Assembly: GCF_029948085.1 (NCBI RefSeq)
Contig: NZ_JARZZP010000005.1
Span: forward strand, 1-64,000
DNA: 64,000 nt
DNA from: Streptococcus taonis
GTDB taxonomy: Bacteria; Bacillota; Bacilli; Lactobacillales; Streptococcaceae
Direction of reading: 5' to 3'
Of the stretch, positions 1 to 6,651 are shown piece by piece; within the stretch, counting starts at the first letter, position 1, and each line of letters begins with the position of its first letter. Below the pieces are notes generated by a model. That model was not told where the DNA came from. It did no database searches and saw only the letters and a program-made list of their open reading frames with translations. The translations under genes were made by a program, and so were the position numbers.

Positions 1-2352
1 GATCCAATCAATCCAAAGGATCCAAAGAGTCCAAAATATCCTGCGGAAGATCAATGGAAGAAAGATGTAACATCAACAGTTCATTATGTGGTATCAGACA
101 GTAATGCAACTGCTCCAGCTGATAAGGTTCAAAATGCACAATGGACACGTACCTTGATACTTGATAAGGTGACAGGTGAAGTTCTCTCATCTACTCAATG
201 GGCAGCTAATAAGGCTAACTATGATGCAGTTCCAACACCAGGATTGACAGGTTACTACGCTGATAAAGGAAGTGTTGCTTCTAAGACAGTCACTCAAGAA
301 AATCTTGAAGAAACTGTAACTTACAACCCACTTGGAAACTTGGTTCCAAAACCAGAGACACCAAAAGATCCAAACTTCCCATCAACACCAGAAGTGAAGT
401 ATCCAAATGATCCAACTGATCCAACCAAACCAGGTCAACCAGTTGTGCCTAATGTACCAGGCTACAAACCATACTTGCCAGATCCAAAAGATCCAAGCAA
501 ACCAGGTAAACCAGTAGAACCAGGAAAACCAATCACTCCTGATAAACCAGGTGACGACACACCAATCATCTACGTACCAATCGTAAATGATGTGAAGAAA
601 CCAACTAAACAAACAGTTAAGTTTGAAGGAGCAGGCGATAAGACTCCAGGAGACAATGTCCAAGATGACTTTACGTTTACTGGTAAAGAAAACAAAGCTT
701 CTGGAACTACAACATGGAATGAGAAGAGTCATACTTACGGTAAGGTATCTGTACCAGTAATTCCAGGTTACTACGCTGATAAGACAGAAGCTGGTGGTAA
801 GACAGTTACTCCAGAAAATCCTGAAGCAACAGACACAGTAACCTACAAACCACTTGGAAAATTGGTTCCAAAACCAGAGAAACCAAATGATCCAAACTTC
901 CCATCAACACCAGAAGTGAAGTATCCAAATGATCCAACAGATCCAGGTAAACCAGGTAAACCAGTTGTTCCTAATGTACCAGGCTACAAACCATACTTGC
1001 CAGATCCAAAAGATCCAAGCAAACCAGGTAAACCAGTAGAACCAGGAAAACCAATCACTCCTGAAAACCCAGGTGACGACACACCAATCATCTACGTACC
1101 AATCGTAAATGATGTGAAGAAACCAACTAAACAAACAGTTAAGTTTGAAGGAGCAGGCGATAAGACTCCAGGAGACAATGTCCAAGATGACTTTACGTTT
1201 ACTGGTAAAGAAAACAAAGCTTCTGGAACTACAACATGGAATGAGAAGAGTCATACTTACGGTAAGGTATCTGTACCAGTAATTCCAGGTTACTACGCTG
1301 ATAAGACAGAAGCTGGTGGTAAGACAGTTACTCCAGAAAATCCTGAAGCAATAGATACAGTTACTTACAAACCGCTTGGTAGCTTGGTTCCAAAACCAGA
1401 GAAATCTGATGATCCGAAATTCCCATCAACACCAGATGTGAAATATCCAAATGATCCAACAGATCCAGGTAAACCAGGTAAACCAATCGTTCCAGACGTA
1501 CCAGGCTACAACCCATACTTGCCAGATCCAAAAGATCCAAGCAAACCAGGTCAACCAGTAGAACCAGGTAAGGAGCTTCCAAACCTTCCAACAAACCCAG
1601 GTGAAGACACACCAATCATCTACGTGCCAATCGTAAATGATGTGAAGAAACCAACTAAACAAACAGTTAAGTTTGAAGGAGCAGGTGATAAGACTCCAGC
1701 GGACAACGTTCAAGATGATTTTACGTTTACTGGTAAAGAAAACAAAGCTTCTGGAACTACAACATGGACTGAGAAGAGCCATACTTACGGTAAGGTATCT
1801 GTTCCAGTAATTCCAGGTTACTACGCTGATAAGACAGAAGCTGGTGGTAAGACAGTTACTCCAGAAAATCCTGAAGCAACAGATACAGTAACCTACAAAC
1901 CACTTGGAAAATTGGTTCCAAAACCAGAGAGACCAAATGATCCAAACTTCCCATCAACACCAGAAGTGAAGTATCCAAATGATCCAACAGATCCAGGTAA
2001 ACCAGGTAAACCAGTCGTTCCAGACGTACCAGGCTACAAACCATACTTGCCAGATCCAAAAGATCCAAGCAAACCAGGTAAACCAGTAGAACCAGGAAAA
2101 CCAATCACTCCTGAAAACCCAGGTGACGACACACCAATCATCTACGTTCCAGTTAAACCTGACACTCCAGTAGTCCCTAATCCAGAACCACAAACTCCTG
2201 CAAAACCAGATCCGAAACCTTTGGATCCTGAAAAAGTAGTGCAGGAATTACCAAATACTGGTACGGATTCAAATACGGTTATGACTGGACTTGGAATCAT
2301 TGGAATGGCAACAACGCTATTAGGTTTAGCCCGTAAGAAAAAAGAAGATTAG
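1..2352 (+). CDS. Mub-like repeat LPXTG surface adhesin, 3' part
   Basis: The reading frame is open from base 1, so the 5' end lies outside the window. Three nearly identical tandem units start at 559, 1081 and 1609 (522, 528 and 522 bp), with a partial, more diverged unit before them. Each unit has a beta-rich module containing QTVKF, VIPGYYADK and TVTYKPLG, like Mub B2/MucBP domains, then a proline/lysine/aspartate-rich stalk. The C-terminus is a sortase signal: LPNTG at 2248-2262, a hydrophobic stretch and a KKKED tail. It is probably a wall-anchored adhesin; the ligand cannot be told from sequence. The near-identity of units suggests copy-number variation by recombination. Confidence 0.88.
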   Translation, partial: DPINPKDPKSPKYPAEDQWKKDVTSTVHYVVSDSNATAPADKVQNAQWTRTLILDKVTGEVLSSTQWAANKANYDAVPTPGLTGYYADKGSVASKTVTQENLEETVTYNPLGNLVPKPETPKDPNFPSTPEVKYPNDPTDPTKPGQPVVPNVPGYKPYLPDPKDPSKPGKPVEPGKPITPDKPGDDTPIIYVPIVNDVKKPTKQTVKFEGAGDKTPGDNVQDDFTFTGKENKASGTTTWNEKSHTYGKVSVPVIPGYYADKTEAGGKTVTPENPEATDTVTYKPLGKLVPKPEKPNDPNFPSTPEVKYPNDPTDPGKPGKPVVPNVPGYKPYLPDPKDPSKPGKPVEPGKPITPENPGDDTPIIYVPIVNDVKKPTKQTVKFEGAGDKTPGDNVQDDFTFTGKENKASGTTTWNEKSHTYGKVSVPVIPGYYADKTEAGGKTVTPENPEAIDTVTYKPLGSLVPKPEKSDDPKFPSTPDVKYPNDPTDPGKPGKPIVPDVPGYNPYLPDPKDPSKPGQPVEPGKELPNLPTNPGEDTPIIYVPIVNDVKKPTKQTVKFEGAGDKTPADNVQDDFTFTGKENKASGTTTWTEKSHTYGKVSVPVIPGYYADKTEAGGKTVTPENPEATDTVTYKPLGKLVPKPERPNDPNFPSTPEVKYPNDPTDPGKPGKPVVPDVPGYKPYLPDPKDPSKPGKPVEPGKPITPENPGDDTPIIYVPVKPDTPVVPNPEPQTPAKPDPKPLDPEKVVQELPNTGTDSNTVMTGLGIIGMATTLLGLARKKKED
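559..2130 (+). repeat. Three tandem ~522-bp coding repeats
   Basis: Units at 559-1080, 1081-1608 and 1609-2130 are nearly identical at the DNA level. The third unit differs most in its stalk (the ELPNLPTNP insertion near 1570). They encode the Mub-like module plus stalk and are expected to be recombinogenic. Confidence 0.9.
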
Positions 2353-2413
2353 AATAAATATTTAATCCTATTGAAATTACTTTGGACTAGATGATCGAGT
2401 CTATAGCATTAAG

Positions 2414-2449
2414 AGGGCAAACATTTTAAGAATGTTTGTCTTCTTTTTA
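2414..2449 (+). terminator. Intrinsic terminator of the Mub-like gene
   Basis: The arms caaacatt (2418-2425) and aatgtttg (2431-2438) form a stem followed by a T-rich run, 60 bases after the stop codon. Confidence 0.8.
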
Positions 2450-2476
2450 TATAATGGATTGAACCTAGAATAGTAC
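2450..2476. repeat. Truncated RUP-like end
   Basis: This short stretch resembles the left end of the RUP at 53607 (a TATA, TTGAA, CTAGAA, AGTAC pattern with a few differences). The rest of the element is absent. It is probably a relic. Confidence 0.4.
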
Positions 2477-2510
2477 GCGCCAACTCACCCAAAATGTGTT
2501 TTAGCCAGAT

Positions 2511-2568
2511 TTGTCTACATTAGTCTAGCTTTTATCAATGGAAAATGTTATAATAGACTGTATTTAAA
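2511..2568 (+). repeat. attL: 58-bp direct repeat containing a copy of the tig promoter
   Basis: This copy is identical to 28543-28600, and the flanking bases differ at both ends. It contains an extended -10 (TGt then TATAAT at 2549-2554) pointing into the element. It is the left attachment site. Confidence 0.92.
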
Positions 2569-2633
2569 GAGGGAGTCAGATTTCTTGATTCTAAAAGGTT
2601 TTTAGCGTTAAGAAATTGAATAAAAAAAGAAAT

Positions 2634-2650
2634 TAACCAAAAACTAACCA
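2634..2650 (+). other. Left integrase arm-type site (candidate)
   Basis: taaccaaaaactaacca matches 28449-28465 at 16 of 17 positions, in the same orientation. The sites lie 65 and 77 bp inside attL and attR. The position and inner TAACCA repeat fit arm-type (DR2-like) binding sites of Tn916-family integrases. Confidence 0.6.
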
Positions 2651-2688
2651 AGGAATGTATATTTTTAGTCAATGAATATAGAATAAAG

Positions 2689-2716
2689 TAGATCAGGAAA
2701 CTGGTCTATTTTATTT
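2689..2716 (+). terminator. Terminator between attL promoter and toxin-antitoxin operon
   Basis: The stem tagatcag (2689-2696) / ctggtcta (2701-2708) has a GAAA loop and is followed by a T-rich stretch. It would stop transcripts that start at the tig promoter copy in attL. Confidence 0.6.
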
Positions 2717-2737
2717 TGTATTTATAGATAGAAAAAA

Positions 2738-2766
2738 TTGAATTGTCTTTCTAAAAGTGATACAAT
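2738..2766 (+). promoter_or_regulatory. Promoter of the toxin-antitoxin operon
   Basis: TTGAAT (2738-2743), a 17-base spacer and TACAAT (2761-2766) with a TG extension lie 31 bases before the antitoxin start. Confidence 0.6.
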
Positions 2767-2797
2767 AGACATACAGAATAAATTAAGGAGAATTACT

Positions 2798-3133
2798 ATG
2801 TCACAAATTGCTGTAAGAGTAGATGATAAATTAAAAAAAGATGCGACTGAAGTTTTTAGTGAATTGGGTTTAGATATGACAACTGCTGTGAAGTTGTTTT
2901 TAAAACAAAGTGTGTTGACGAGAAGTATTCCTTTTGAATTGAAACTTAATGCAGATTATGAAATTGAGTTAGAAAATGGTGATTATATTCGTACAAGAAG
3001 TCTAGATGAATATAATGAAGTTACTCAAAATGCTTTCAAAGAGAGTATAGAGAAATATGAAAATGAAGGAATAACAAAATGTTCTGAAAGTGTAGATGAA
3101 TATTTTGAAAGAATGGTAAGAGAAAATGCTTAG
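2798..3133 (+). CDS. RelB/DinJ-family antitoxin
   Basis: A 111-residue protein that should bind and neutralise the downstream toxin and repress the shared promoter. The N-terminal 50 residues (VRVDDKLKKDA, LGLDMTTAVKLFL) are the ribbon-helix-helix pattern of RelB/DinJ antitoxins. The acidic C-terminal half is the expected toxin-binding part. The ATG at 2798 follows AAGGAG at a good distance; an in-frame TTG upstream (2738) falls within the promoter. The gene overlaps the toxin by 8 bases, so the two are probably translationally coupled. On an ICE such a pair stabilises maintenance. Confidence 0.85.
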   Translation: MSQIAVRVDDKLKKDATEVFSELGLDMTTAVKLFLKQSVLTRSIPFELKLNADYEIELENGDYIRTRSLDEYNEVTQNAFKESIEKYENEGITKCSESVDEYFERMVRENA

Positions 3134-3413
3134 TTATGAGTTCTCGAATAGATATAATAAAGATTTGGCTAAAATAATTAAGCGTGGAATAGATGTAACT
3201 CCTATCAACGAAGCTGTTAAGAAAATAATAAATGATGAAGAATTAGGTTATGAGTATAAAAAGCACGTTTTAGAGCCTAGAAAAAGAATACCGAAGTTAT
3301 GGGAAATCCATATTGGTGGAAGAAAGTCTGATTTACTTATGATTTATTATTATTTAGAGAGAGGTACTCATGTTGTTTTTGAACGTGTAGGTACTCATTC
3401 GGATTTATTTTAA
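3126..3413 (+). CDS. YafQ-family (RelE/ParE superfamily) mRNA-interferase toxin
   Basis: A 95-residue toxin that probably cleaves ribosome-bound mRNA, as YafQ does. It has the small basic RelE-like fold pattern. The sequence RKRIPKLWEIHIGG followed by LLMIYYYL, and the ending GTHSDLF, is characteristic of YafQ homologues; the His before SDLF matches a known YafQ catalytic position. It begins inside the antitoxin gene and is followed 11 bases later by a small unknown gene that probably shares the transcript. Confidence 0.85.
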   Translation: MLSYEFSNRYNKDLAKIIKRGIDVTPINEAVKKIINDEELGYEYKKHVLEPRKRIPKLWEIHIGGRKSDLLMIYYYLERGTHVVFERVGTHSDLF

Positions 3414-3424
3414 GGAGATAGAAT

Positions 3425-3709
3425 ATGGAAATTAAAGAAATAAGTTATCAGGATAGAGTTCCCAAAAACATGATTTCAAAATTTAATTATTTTGTAAGAG
3501 ATTTTCTGAAGGAGTATTCGGATCAGCTAGAAGAAATGGAAGCTGGTACAAGTATGACGGTTAAGAAAGAATATGAAGCTGATTTAGAAGTCTATTTTGT
3601 TGAATTTGATTTCAATAAAAAAGGTGGGGGATTTTTTACAGGGAATTTAGACAATCATTTATTTGTGACTTGTAATAATGAATTTTGGGGGAAAGTTATT
3701 TTAGAATAA
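3425..3709 (+). CDS. Hypothetical protein behind the toxin-antitoxin pair
   Basis: A 94-residue protein of unknown function. The ATG at 3425 follows an AAGGAGATAGAAT ribosome site. The first half is acidic and helical (DFLKEYSDQLEEMEAG); the second half looks like beta strands (DLEVYFVEFDF, GGGFFTGNLDNHLFV). No signal peptide or membrane segment is seen. It lies 11 bases after the toxin gene, so it is probably the third gene of that operon. Whether it takes part in toxin control is not known. Confidence 0.6.
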   Translation: MEIKEISYQDRVPKNMISKFNYFVRDFLKEYSDQLEEMEAGTSMTVKKEYEADLEVYFVEFDFNKKGGGFFTGNLDNHLFVTCNNEFWGKVILE

Positions 3710-3738
3710 AAAGCGAAGGAAAATTAAATGTTCCTGGA

Positions 3739-3807
3739 TATTTGATTCGTTTTTTAGGTCAAAATGGGCGACCAGGTATTTGAAATTTGTTCGGAAATAG
3801 AAAAATA
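3739..3807 (+). pseudogene. Relic resembling the sequence upstream of xis
   Basis: Translated in one frame this reads YLIRFLGQNGRPGI, stop, NLFGNRK. The sequence just before xis (26944-27018) reads YKIRILGQKIPPGI then QRLFGNRR. The two share spacing and most residues. The left copy has an in-frame TGA and no start codon. It is probably debris of an older xis-side end or of a lost gene. Confidence 0.55.
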
Positions 3808-3838
3808 ACACTATCATTAGATAATGTTATTTTTTTTG
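3801..3838. terminator. Bidirectional terminator after immA
   Basis: The arms at 3804-3815 and 3820-3831 pair at 11 of 12 positions, with A and T runs on the outer sides. It can end the minus-strand immR-immA transcript and the plus-strand toxin operon. It overlaps the immA stop codon. Confidence 0.7.
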
Positions 3839-4242
3839 TTTTCATTATAAAAATTTGTAGCTATTTCTTTAACGTAGTTTTCATAGCTGGCTGGAATTTC
3901 AGCATTTTTAAGGTAGTCTTGATAGTTGAAGTGTTCATCTATTGGATATTCACTATTCACTAAACTCATAAAATCAAGGATTCGTCCTTTTTCACTGTTG
4001 TTTTCAATGTGATTTTTAAAAGTATCAATTTGAGAAAGTGAATTGTTGCAATCATCATTGATTAGATGGTGTTTTTCATGAAGAAGTACATTTATTTTTT
4101 CAATATCGCTTGTGTCGGAACGAAGAAAAATAAAGTGCTGGTTATTTACAAGAACATATCTTCCTTTAGAGTTTAAGTTTTTAAGAGTGATCACTTTACA
4201 ATTTAATTGTTCTATCTCTTTTATAACTTTATTTAGGTTCAT
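3817..4242 (-). CDS. immA: ImmA/IrrE-family metallopeptidase (anti-repressor)
   Basis: About 141 residues. The motif HEKHH (HExxH) in LLHEKHHLINDD is the zinc-protease signature of ImmA/IrrE proteins. In ICEBs1 and ICESt3, ImmA cleaves the ImmR repressor and so induces excision and transfer. It lies directly after immR and overlaps it, as in those elements. The start is uncertain: ATG at 4242 or an in-frame TTG at 4260; neither has a clear ribosome site, which suggests translational coupling. The C-terminus is less conserved and Asn/Glu-rich. Confidence 0.8.
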   Translation of the reverse strand: MNLNKVIKEIEQLNCKVITLKNLNSKGRYVLVNNQHFIFLRSDTSDIEKINVLLHEKHHLINDDCNNSLSQIDTFKNHIENNSEKGRILDFMSLVNSEYPIDEHFNYQDYLKNAEIPASYENYVKEIATNFYNENKKNNII

Positions 4243-4576
4243 ACTTATTTTTGTTTGCAAAATAGTCTTTTAGGAAGTCTTTGATGATTTCTCTATCGTT
4301 ATCTGTGATTGGTGTACCATCATAAGCGACTGAATTATCAATAGCAGAATCAAGGTCAATATCTGATTCAGGTTCAGGAATGTCAGTTTTACCTAGAAGG
4401 TAGTCTGTTGAAACATTGAAGAAGTTTGCTAGTTTTTCAACCATATCATGTTTTGGTTTTCGTTCTCCTTTTTCATAAAAAGCGATATTTTGTTGACTTG
4501 TGTTTATAGATTCTGCAAGTTCCTTTTGAGTTATATTAGCTTTATTACGAAGTTCTTTTAGTCTGATTTCAAGCAT
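4229..4576 (-). CDS. immR: ImmR-like XRE-family repressor
   Basis: 115 residues. Residues 1-65 are a classic HTH_3 (LKELRNKANITQKELAESIN, then SQQNIAFYEKGERKPK and VSTDYLLG). The C-terminal 50 residues are acidic and probably hold the dimerisation and protease-sensitive region. The ATG is preceded by GGAG at suitable spacing. Position next to an HExxH protease matches the ImmR/ImmA module that keeps ICEs silent. Its promoter overlaps the divergent promoter of the long RNA, so the protein probably controls both. Confidence 0.87.
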   Translation of the reverse strand: MLEIRLKELRNKANITQKELAESINTSQQNIAFYEKGERKPKHDMVEKLANFFNVSTDYLLGKTDIPEPESDIDLDSAIDNSVAYDGTPITDNDREIIKDFLKDYFANKNKYEPK

Positions 4577-4618
4577 ATTTTATCTCCGAAAAAAAATAAA
4601 AAAATTTTAAAAAAACTA

Positions 4619-4647
4619 TTGACTTCAAACAACAAAAGTAGTATTAT
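4619..4647 (+). promoter_or_regulatory. Rightward promoter of the long RNA
   Basis: TTGACT (4619-4624), a 17-base spacer and TATTAT (4642-4647) give a near-consensus sigma-A promoter. Its -10 overlaps that of the divergent immR promoter. The spacer holds a degenerate copy of the operator (acaacaaaagtagt). Confidence 0.75.
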
Positions 4648-4671
4648 ATATTTAACAACAAAAGTTGTTAA
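4643..4671 (-). promoter_or_regulatory. Leftward promoter of immR-immA
   Basis: Read on the minus strand: TTAACA (4671-4666), a 17-base spacer and TATAAT (4648-4643). Its -10 box shares five bases with the rightward -10 box, so both promoters cannot be occupied at once. Confidence 0.7.
4652..4671. promoter_or_regulatory. 20-bp palindromic operator (probable ImmR site)
   Basis: Perfect arms ttaacaac (4652-4659) and gttgttaa (4664-4671) flank AAAA. It covers the immR -35 and the start site of the rightward promoter. A degenerate second copy lies at 4629-4642. Confidence 0.7.
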
Positions 4672-5479
4672 AGAAAAAAGTTCTTTGAAAATTTAATAAA
4701 AAACGTGTCAGACAACAACGAATCATTGACTAACACGATTAAATGTAGCAATTTAATTATATGTGAATTTTGGTAAAATGTCAAGTTGTGTTTGATTGTA
4801 GATATTTGTCTACAAAACTTTATAGATTCTAAACTCTTTGCTGACTTTTCTTAGTAGGACTAAGGGAAAAACAGATAACGTACAATCGTATAGATTGTGC
4901 AAAAAGTTGTCATTTTTGGGTAGTATTCAAAAGATTTAATGTAAAGACGGACTAACAACTTCATAATGTTGTAAATGATGGATATTGTTTTAGTAATAAT
5001 TTCAACCATAATGTTCTCTTTTCTAATTTTTTGAAAACAAAAATCCAGCAAAGTGTGTTTCCATCTTACTAAGCTGTTTACGATATTTTGTTTTTTTGTT
5101 GAATTGGTATTATTATACCATAAGTAAATGGAGTTGGTAAAGAGTTTAGAGTTTGTAAGGTTCATGTTGGGTTTTTCGTCCTTTCGCCTTAGTAGATAAG
5201 AAAAGGGAACTGATGGCTGTGGTGCAGTCAATGATACTTTGAAGAGGTAGCTAGAGTGAGATAGTGAGGCTTTATCGTATGGTCGGTGTGTAAGATGTAA
5301 TTCTTGCTAATGCCTTTGGGTAAGGAAGAGGGGGTATTGAGTTATCCTTAAATCTGTGACCGTGGCGAAGGTAGTAAGCTGAAAAGCTGAAAGTATGCGA
5401 AGATAAGAGCATACATTTTATAATGCTATATTCTATTAAAAACATAAAAAGGCTTTGAAAATAAGCCTTTTTATTTTTG
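4654..5479 (+). ncRNA. Candidate large structured non-coding RNA (~825 nt)
   Basis: No convincing gene lies between a near-consensus promoter (4619-4647) and a strong terminator (5446-5479). Paired elements seen: a long-range 18-bp helix, 4828-4845 with 5133-5150 (three G-U pairs); hairpins 4846-4854/4860-4868 (9 bp, stacked on that helix) and 4880-4887/4893-4900 (8 bp); 4989-4996/5066-5073 (8 bp); 5105-5110/5115-5120 (6 bp); 5214-5219/5225-5230 (6 bp); 5278-5284/5358-5364 (7 bp); a GAAA-capped stem at 5377-5388; and 5393-5398/5409-5414 (6 bp). The 3' part is purine-rich and unlike the coding DNA around it. It may be related to large ornate RNAs of mobile elements such as ROOL or GOLLD, but I cannot assign a family. 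Confidence 0.6.
5446..5479 (+). terminator. Terminator of the long RNA
   Basis: A perfect 10-bp stem, aaaaaggctt (5446-5455) / aagccttttt (5463-5472), with a 7-base loop and a T-rich tail. Confidence 0.85.
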
Positions 5480-5540
5480 CAAAAATTAACAATAACTAGA
5501 TTTTTATAAAACAGGTTATGTCCTGATAAAGATTGAAAGT

Positions 5541-5594
5541 ATTGTTAGTTTTCACAAGAGAATAGAGAAGTATTCTTTTATGTAAACTAACAAT
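5541..5594 (+). promoter_or_regulatory. Long inverted repeat in the leader of the XRE gene
   Basis: attgttagttt (5541-5551) and aaactaacaat (5584-5594) are perfect 11-base arms enclosing a smaller hairpin (agaata / tattct). It could be a leader RNA structure or a repressor site; TTAACAAT also occurs near 5487. Confidence 0.5.
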
Positions 5595-5633
5595 ATGAGT
5601 AGAGGTATAGAAAAAGAAAAAAGAGGTAAAAAA

Positions 5634-6053
5634 ATGGTAAGTGTTTCAATGGCTCTTCGATTGCATAGAGAAATGTATAACAAGTCGAAAGAGGATTTAG
5701 CTAAGTATTTAGGGATTCAACCGAAAGCGTATGCTCGATATGAAACTGGAGAACGTGAACCAAGTCTTGAAAAGTTATATAAATTGGGAATGCTCTATAA
5801 TTGCAAGGTTGATGATTTCTTTAATGTTGAAGAAAATTTTAGTGTTGATCGAGACGAGGTTATGTCAACTAAAGACTTAGACAATTTAGGCTGTCATCAT
5901 CAGTTTTCTCATGGTTTGGTAACCATGTTGACAGAAGGTAAAAGCCATGAAGAAATGATTCGGTTTATTAAAGATGATAAGACTAAGTATGTTTTAAAAT
6001 CTGAAGTAAAACAGTATTTATTGAATTTGGCAGATAAGATTGATAAGAATTAG
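5634..6053 (+). CDS. XRE-family transcriptional regulator
   Basis: 139 residues. Residues 5-68 form an HTH_3 domain (ALRLHREMYNKSKEDLAKYL, YARYETGEREPSLEKLYKL, CKVDDFFN). The rest is helical and lacks a recognised partner domain. The ATG at 5634 is chosen because it follows GAGGT; an upstream ATG (5595) lies against the inverted repeat and has no ribosome site. It lies between the long RNA and the cargo genes and probably works as the second regulator of the element, as ICESt3-type control modules carry two phage-like regulators. Confidence 0.82.
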   Translation: MVSVSMALRLHREMYNKSKEDLAKYLGIQPKAYARYETGEREPSLEKLYKLGMLYNCKVDDFFNVEENFSVDRDEVMSTKDLDNLGCHHQFSHGLVTMLTEGKSHEEMIRFIKDDKTKYVLKSEVKQYLLNLADKIDKN

Positions 6054-6060
6054 AGGAGAG

Positions 6061-6360
6061 GTGAGTAAAATCGTATCTGTAGAATGGAAAGGGGAAGATG
6101 ATGTAAAAACATATTCTGAGGAATGGATCAGGAAGGAATATTTAAGGATATACAGTAGATTCTGCTGGAATTTGAAAATATATGCTCATGTGAAAAGGGG
6201 CGCTGATGTTTATGCATCATCAAAAAAATGTTGTGAAGATTTATATAATAGATTGTATGCAATGGGTCAATTAACGAATAGATATTATCAGAAGATAGAT
6301 CAGAAGATAGATCGTACTTATAATTGTTTTTTAGAAACAGGAGTGATTAAGGAATATTAG
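6061..6360 (+). CDS. Hypothetical protein
   Basis: About 99 residues, function unknown. It is rich in Lys, Arg, Tyr and Cys (FCWNLKIYAHVKRG, KKCCEDLYNRLYAMGQL) and helical, without signal peptide or membrane segment. No ATG is available; GTG at 6061 has AGGAG only two bases upstream and a TTG at 6040 overlaps the previous gene, so the start is unsure. It ends with TGVIKEY, nearly the same as the end of the next gene, and lies 14 bases before it. The two probably form an operon with the XRE gene. Confidence 0.5.
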   Translation: MSKIVSVEWKGEDDVKTYSEEWIRKEYLRIYSRFCWNLKIYAHVKRGADVYASSKKCCEDLYNRLYAMGQLTNRYYQKIDQKIDRTYNCFLETGVIKEY

Positions 6361-6374
6361 TTGGAGGTTATGGG

Positions 6375-6590
6375 ATGAAATTGTATCCTTGTAAAAAATG
6401 TGGTGGAACAGTAGCAGTTATGAAACAAAAGATGTCTGGTTTCTCATATTATAGAGTAAATATTGATGGGAGTGTTGAAGATAATAGTGATATGTATGAT
6501 GATTTAATGGTTAAGAATTGTTGGAAAAAATATAGATGTGAAAATTGTGGTTCAGTTTTGCCTGTTACAGGAGTGATTAAGGAGTTTTAG
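6375..6590 (+). CDS. Small zinc-ribbon protein
   Basis: 71 residues with two CxxC pairs, CKKC near residue 6 and CENC near residue 55, as in a zinc ribbon. The middle is polar (NIDGSVEDNSDMYDD). ATG follows GGAGG with good spacing. The ending TGVIKEF repeats that of the preceding ORF, at both DNA and protein level. A nucleic-acid or protein binding role is plausible, but the function is unknown. Confidence 0.6.
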   Translation: MKLYPCKKCGGTVAVMKQKMSGFSYYRVNIDGSVEDNSDMYDDLMVKNCWKKYRCENCGSVLPVTGVIKEF

Positions 6591-6617
6591 CAAAAAGTAG
6601 ATAAGTTAAAGTATATT

Positions 6618-6626
6618 TGGTATAAT
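6618..6626 (+). promoter_or_regulatory. Extended -10 promoter of the choline-binding gene
   Basis: TGG followed by TATAAT (6621-6626), 26 bases before the ATG; no good -35 is seen. Confidence 0.5.
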
Positions 6627-6651
6627 GAATTTAATAATTCAAAAGGAGAAA

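Noticed and set aside
559..2130. CRISPR-like array
   Set aside because: The repeats are ~522-bp coding units without spacers.
382..2193. Minus-strand Trp/Phe-rich frames in the Mub-like gene
   Set aside because: They are mirror frames of the proline/lysine repeats and recur with each repeat.
4860..5231. Minus-strand 123-residue frame across the long RNA
   Set aside because: No good ribosome site, odd composition, and it is antisense to the structured region with promoter and terminator on the plus strand. A 49-residue hydrophobic subframe (from 5006) was considered as a type I toxin but has only a weak ribosome site.
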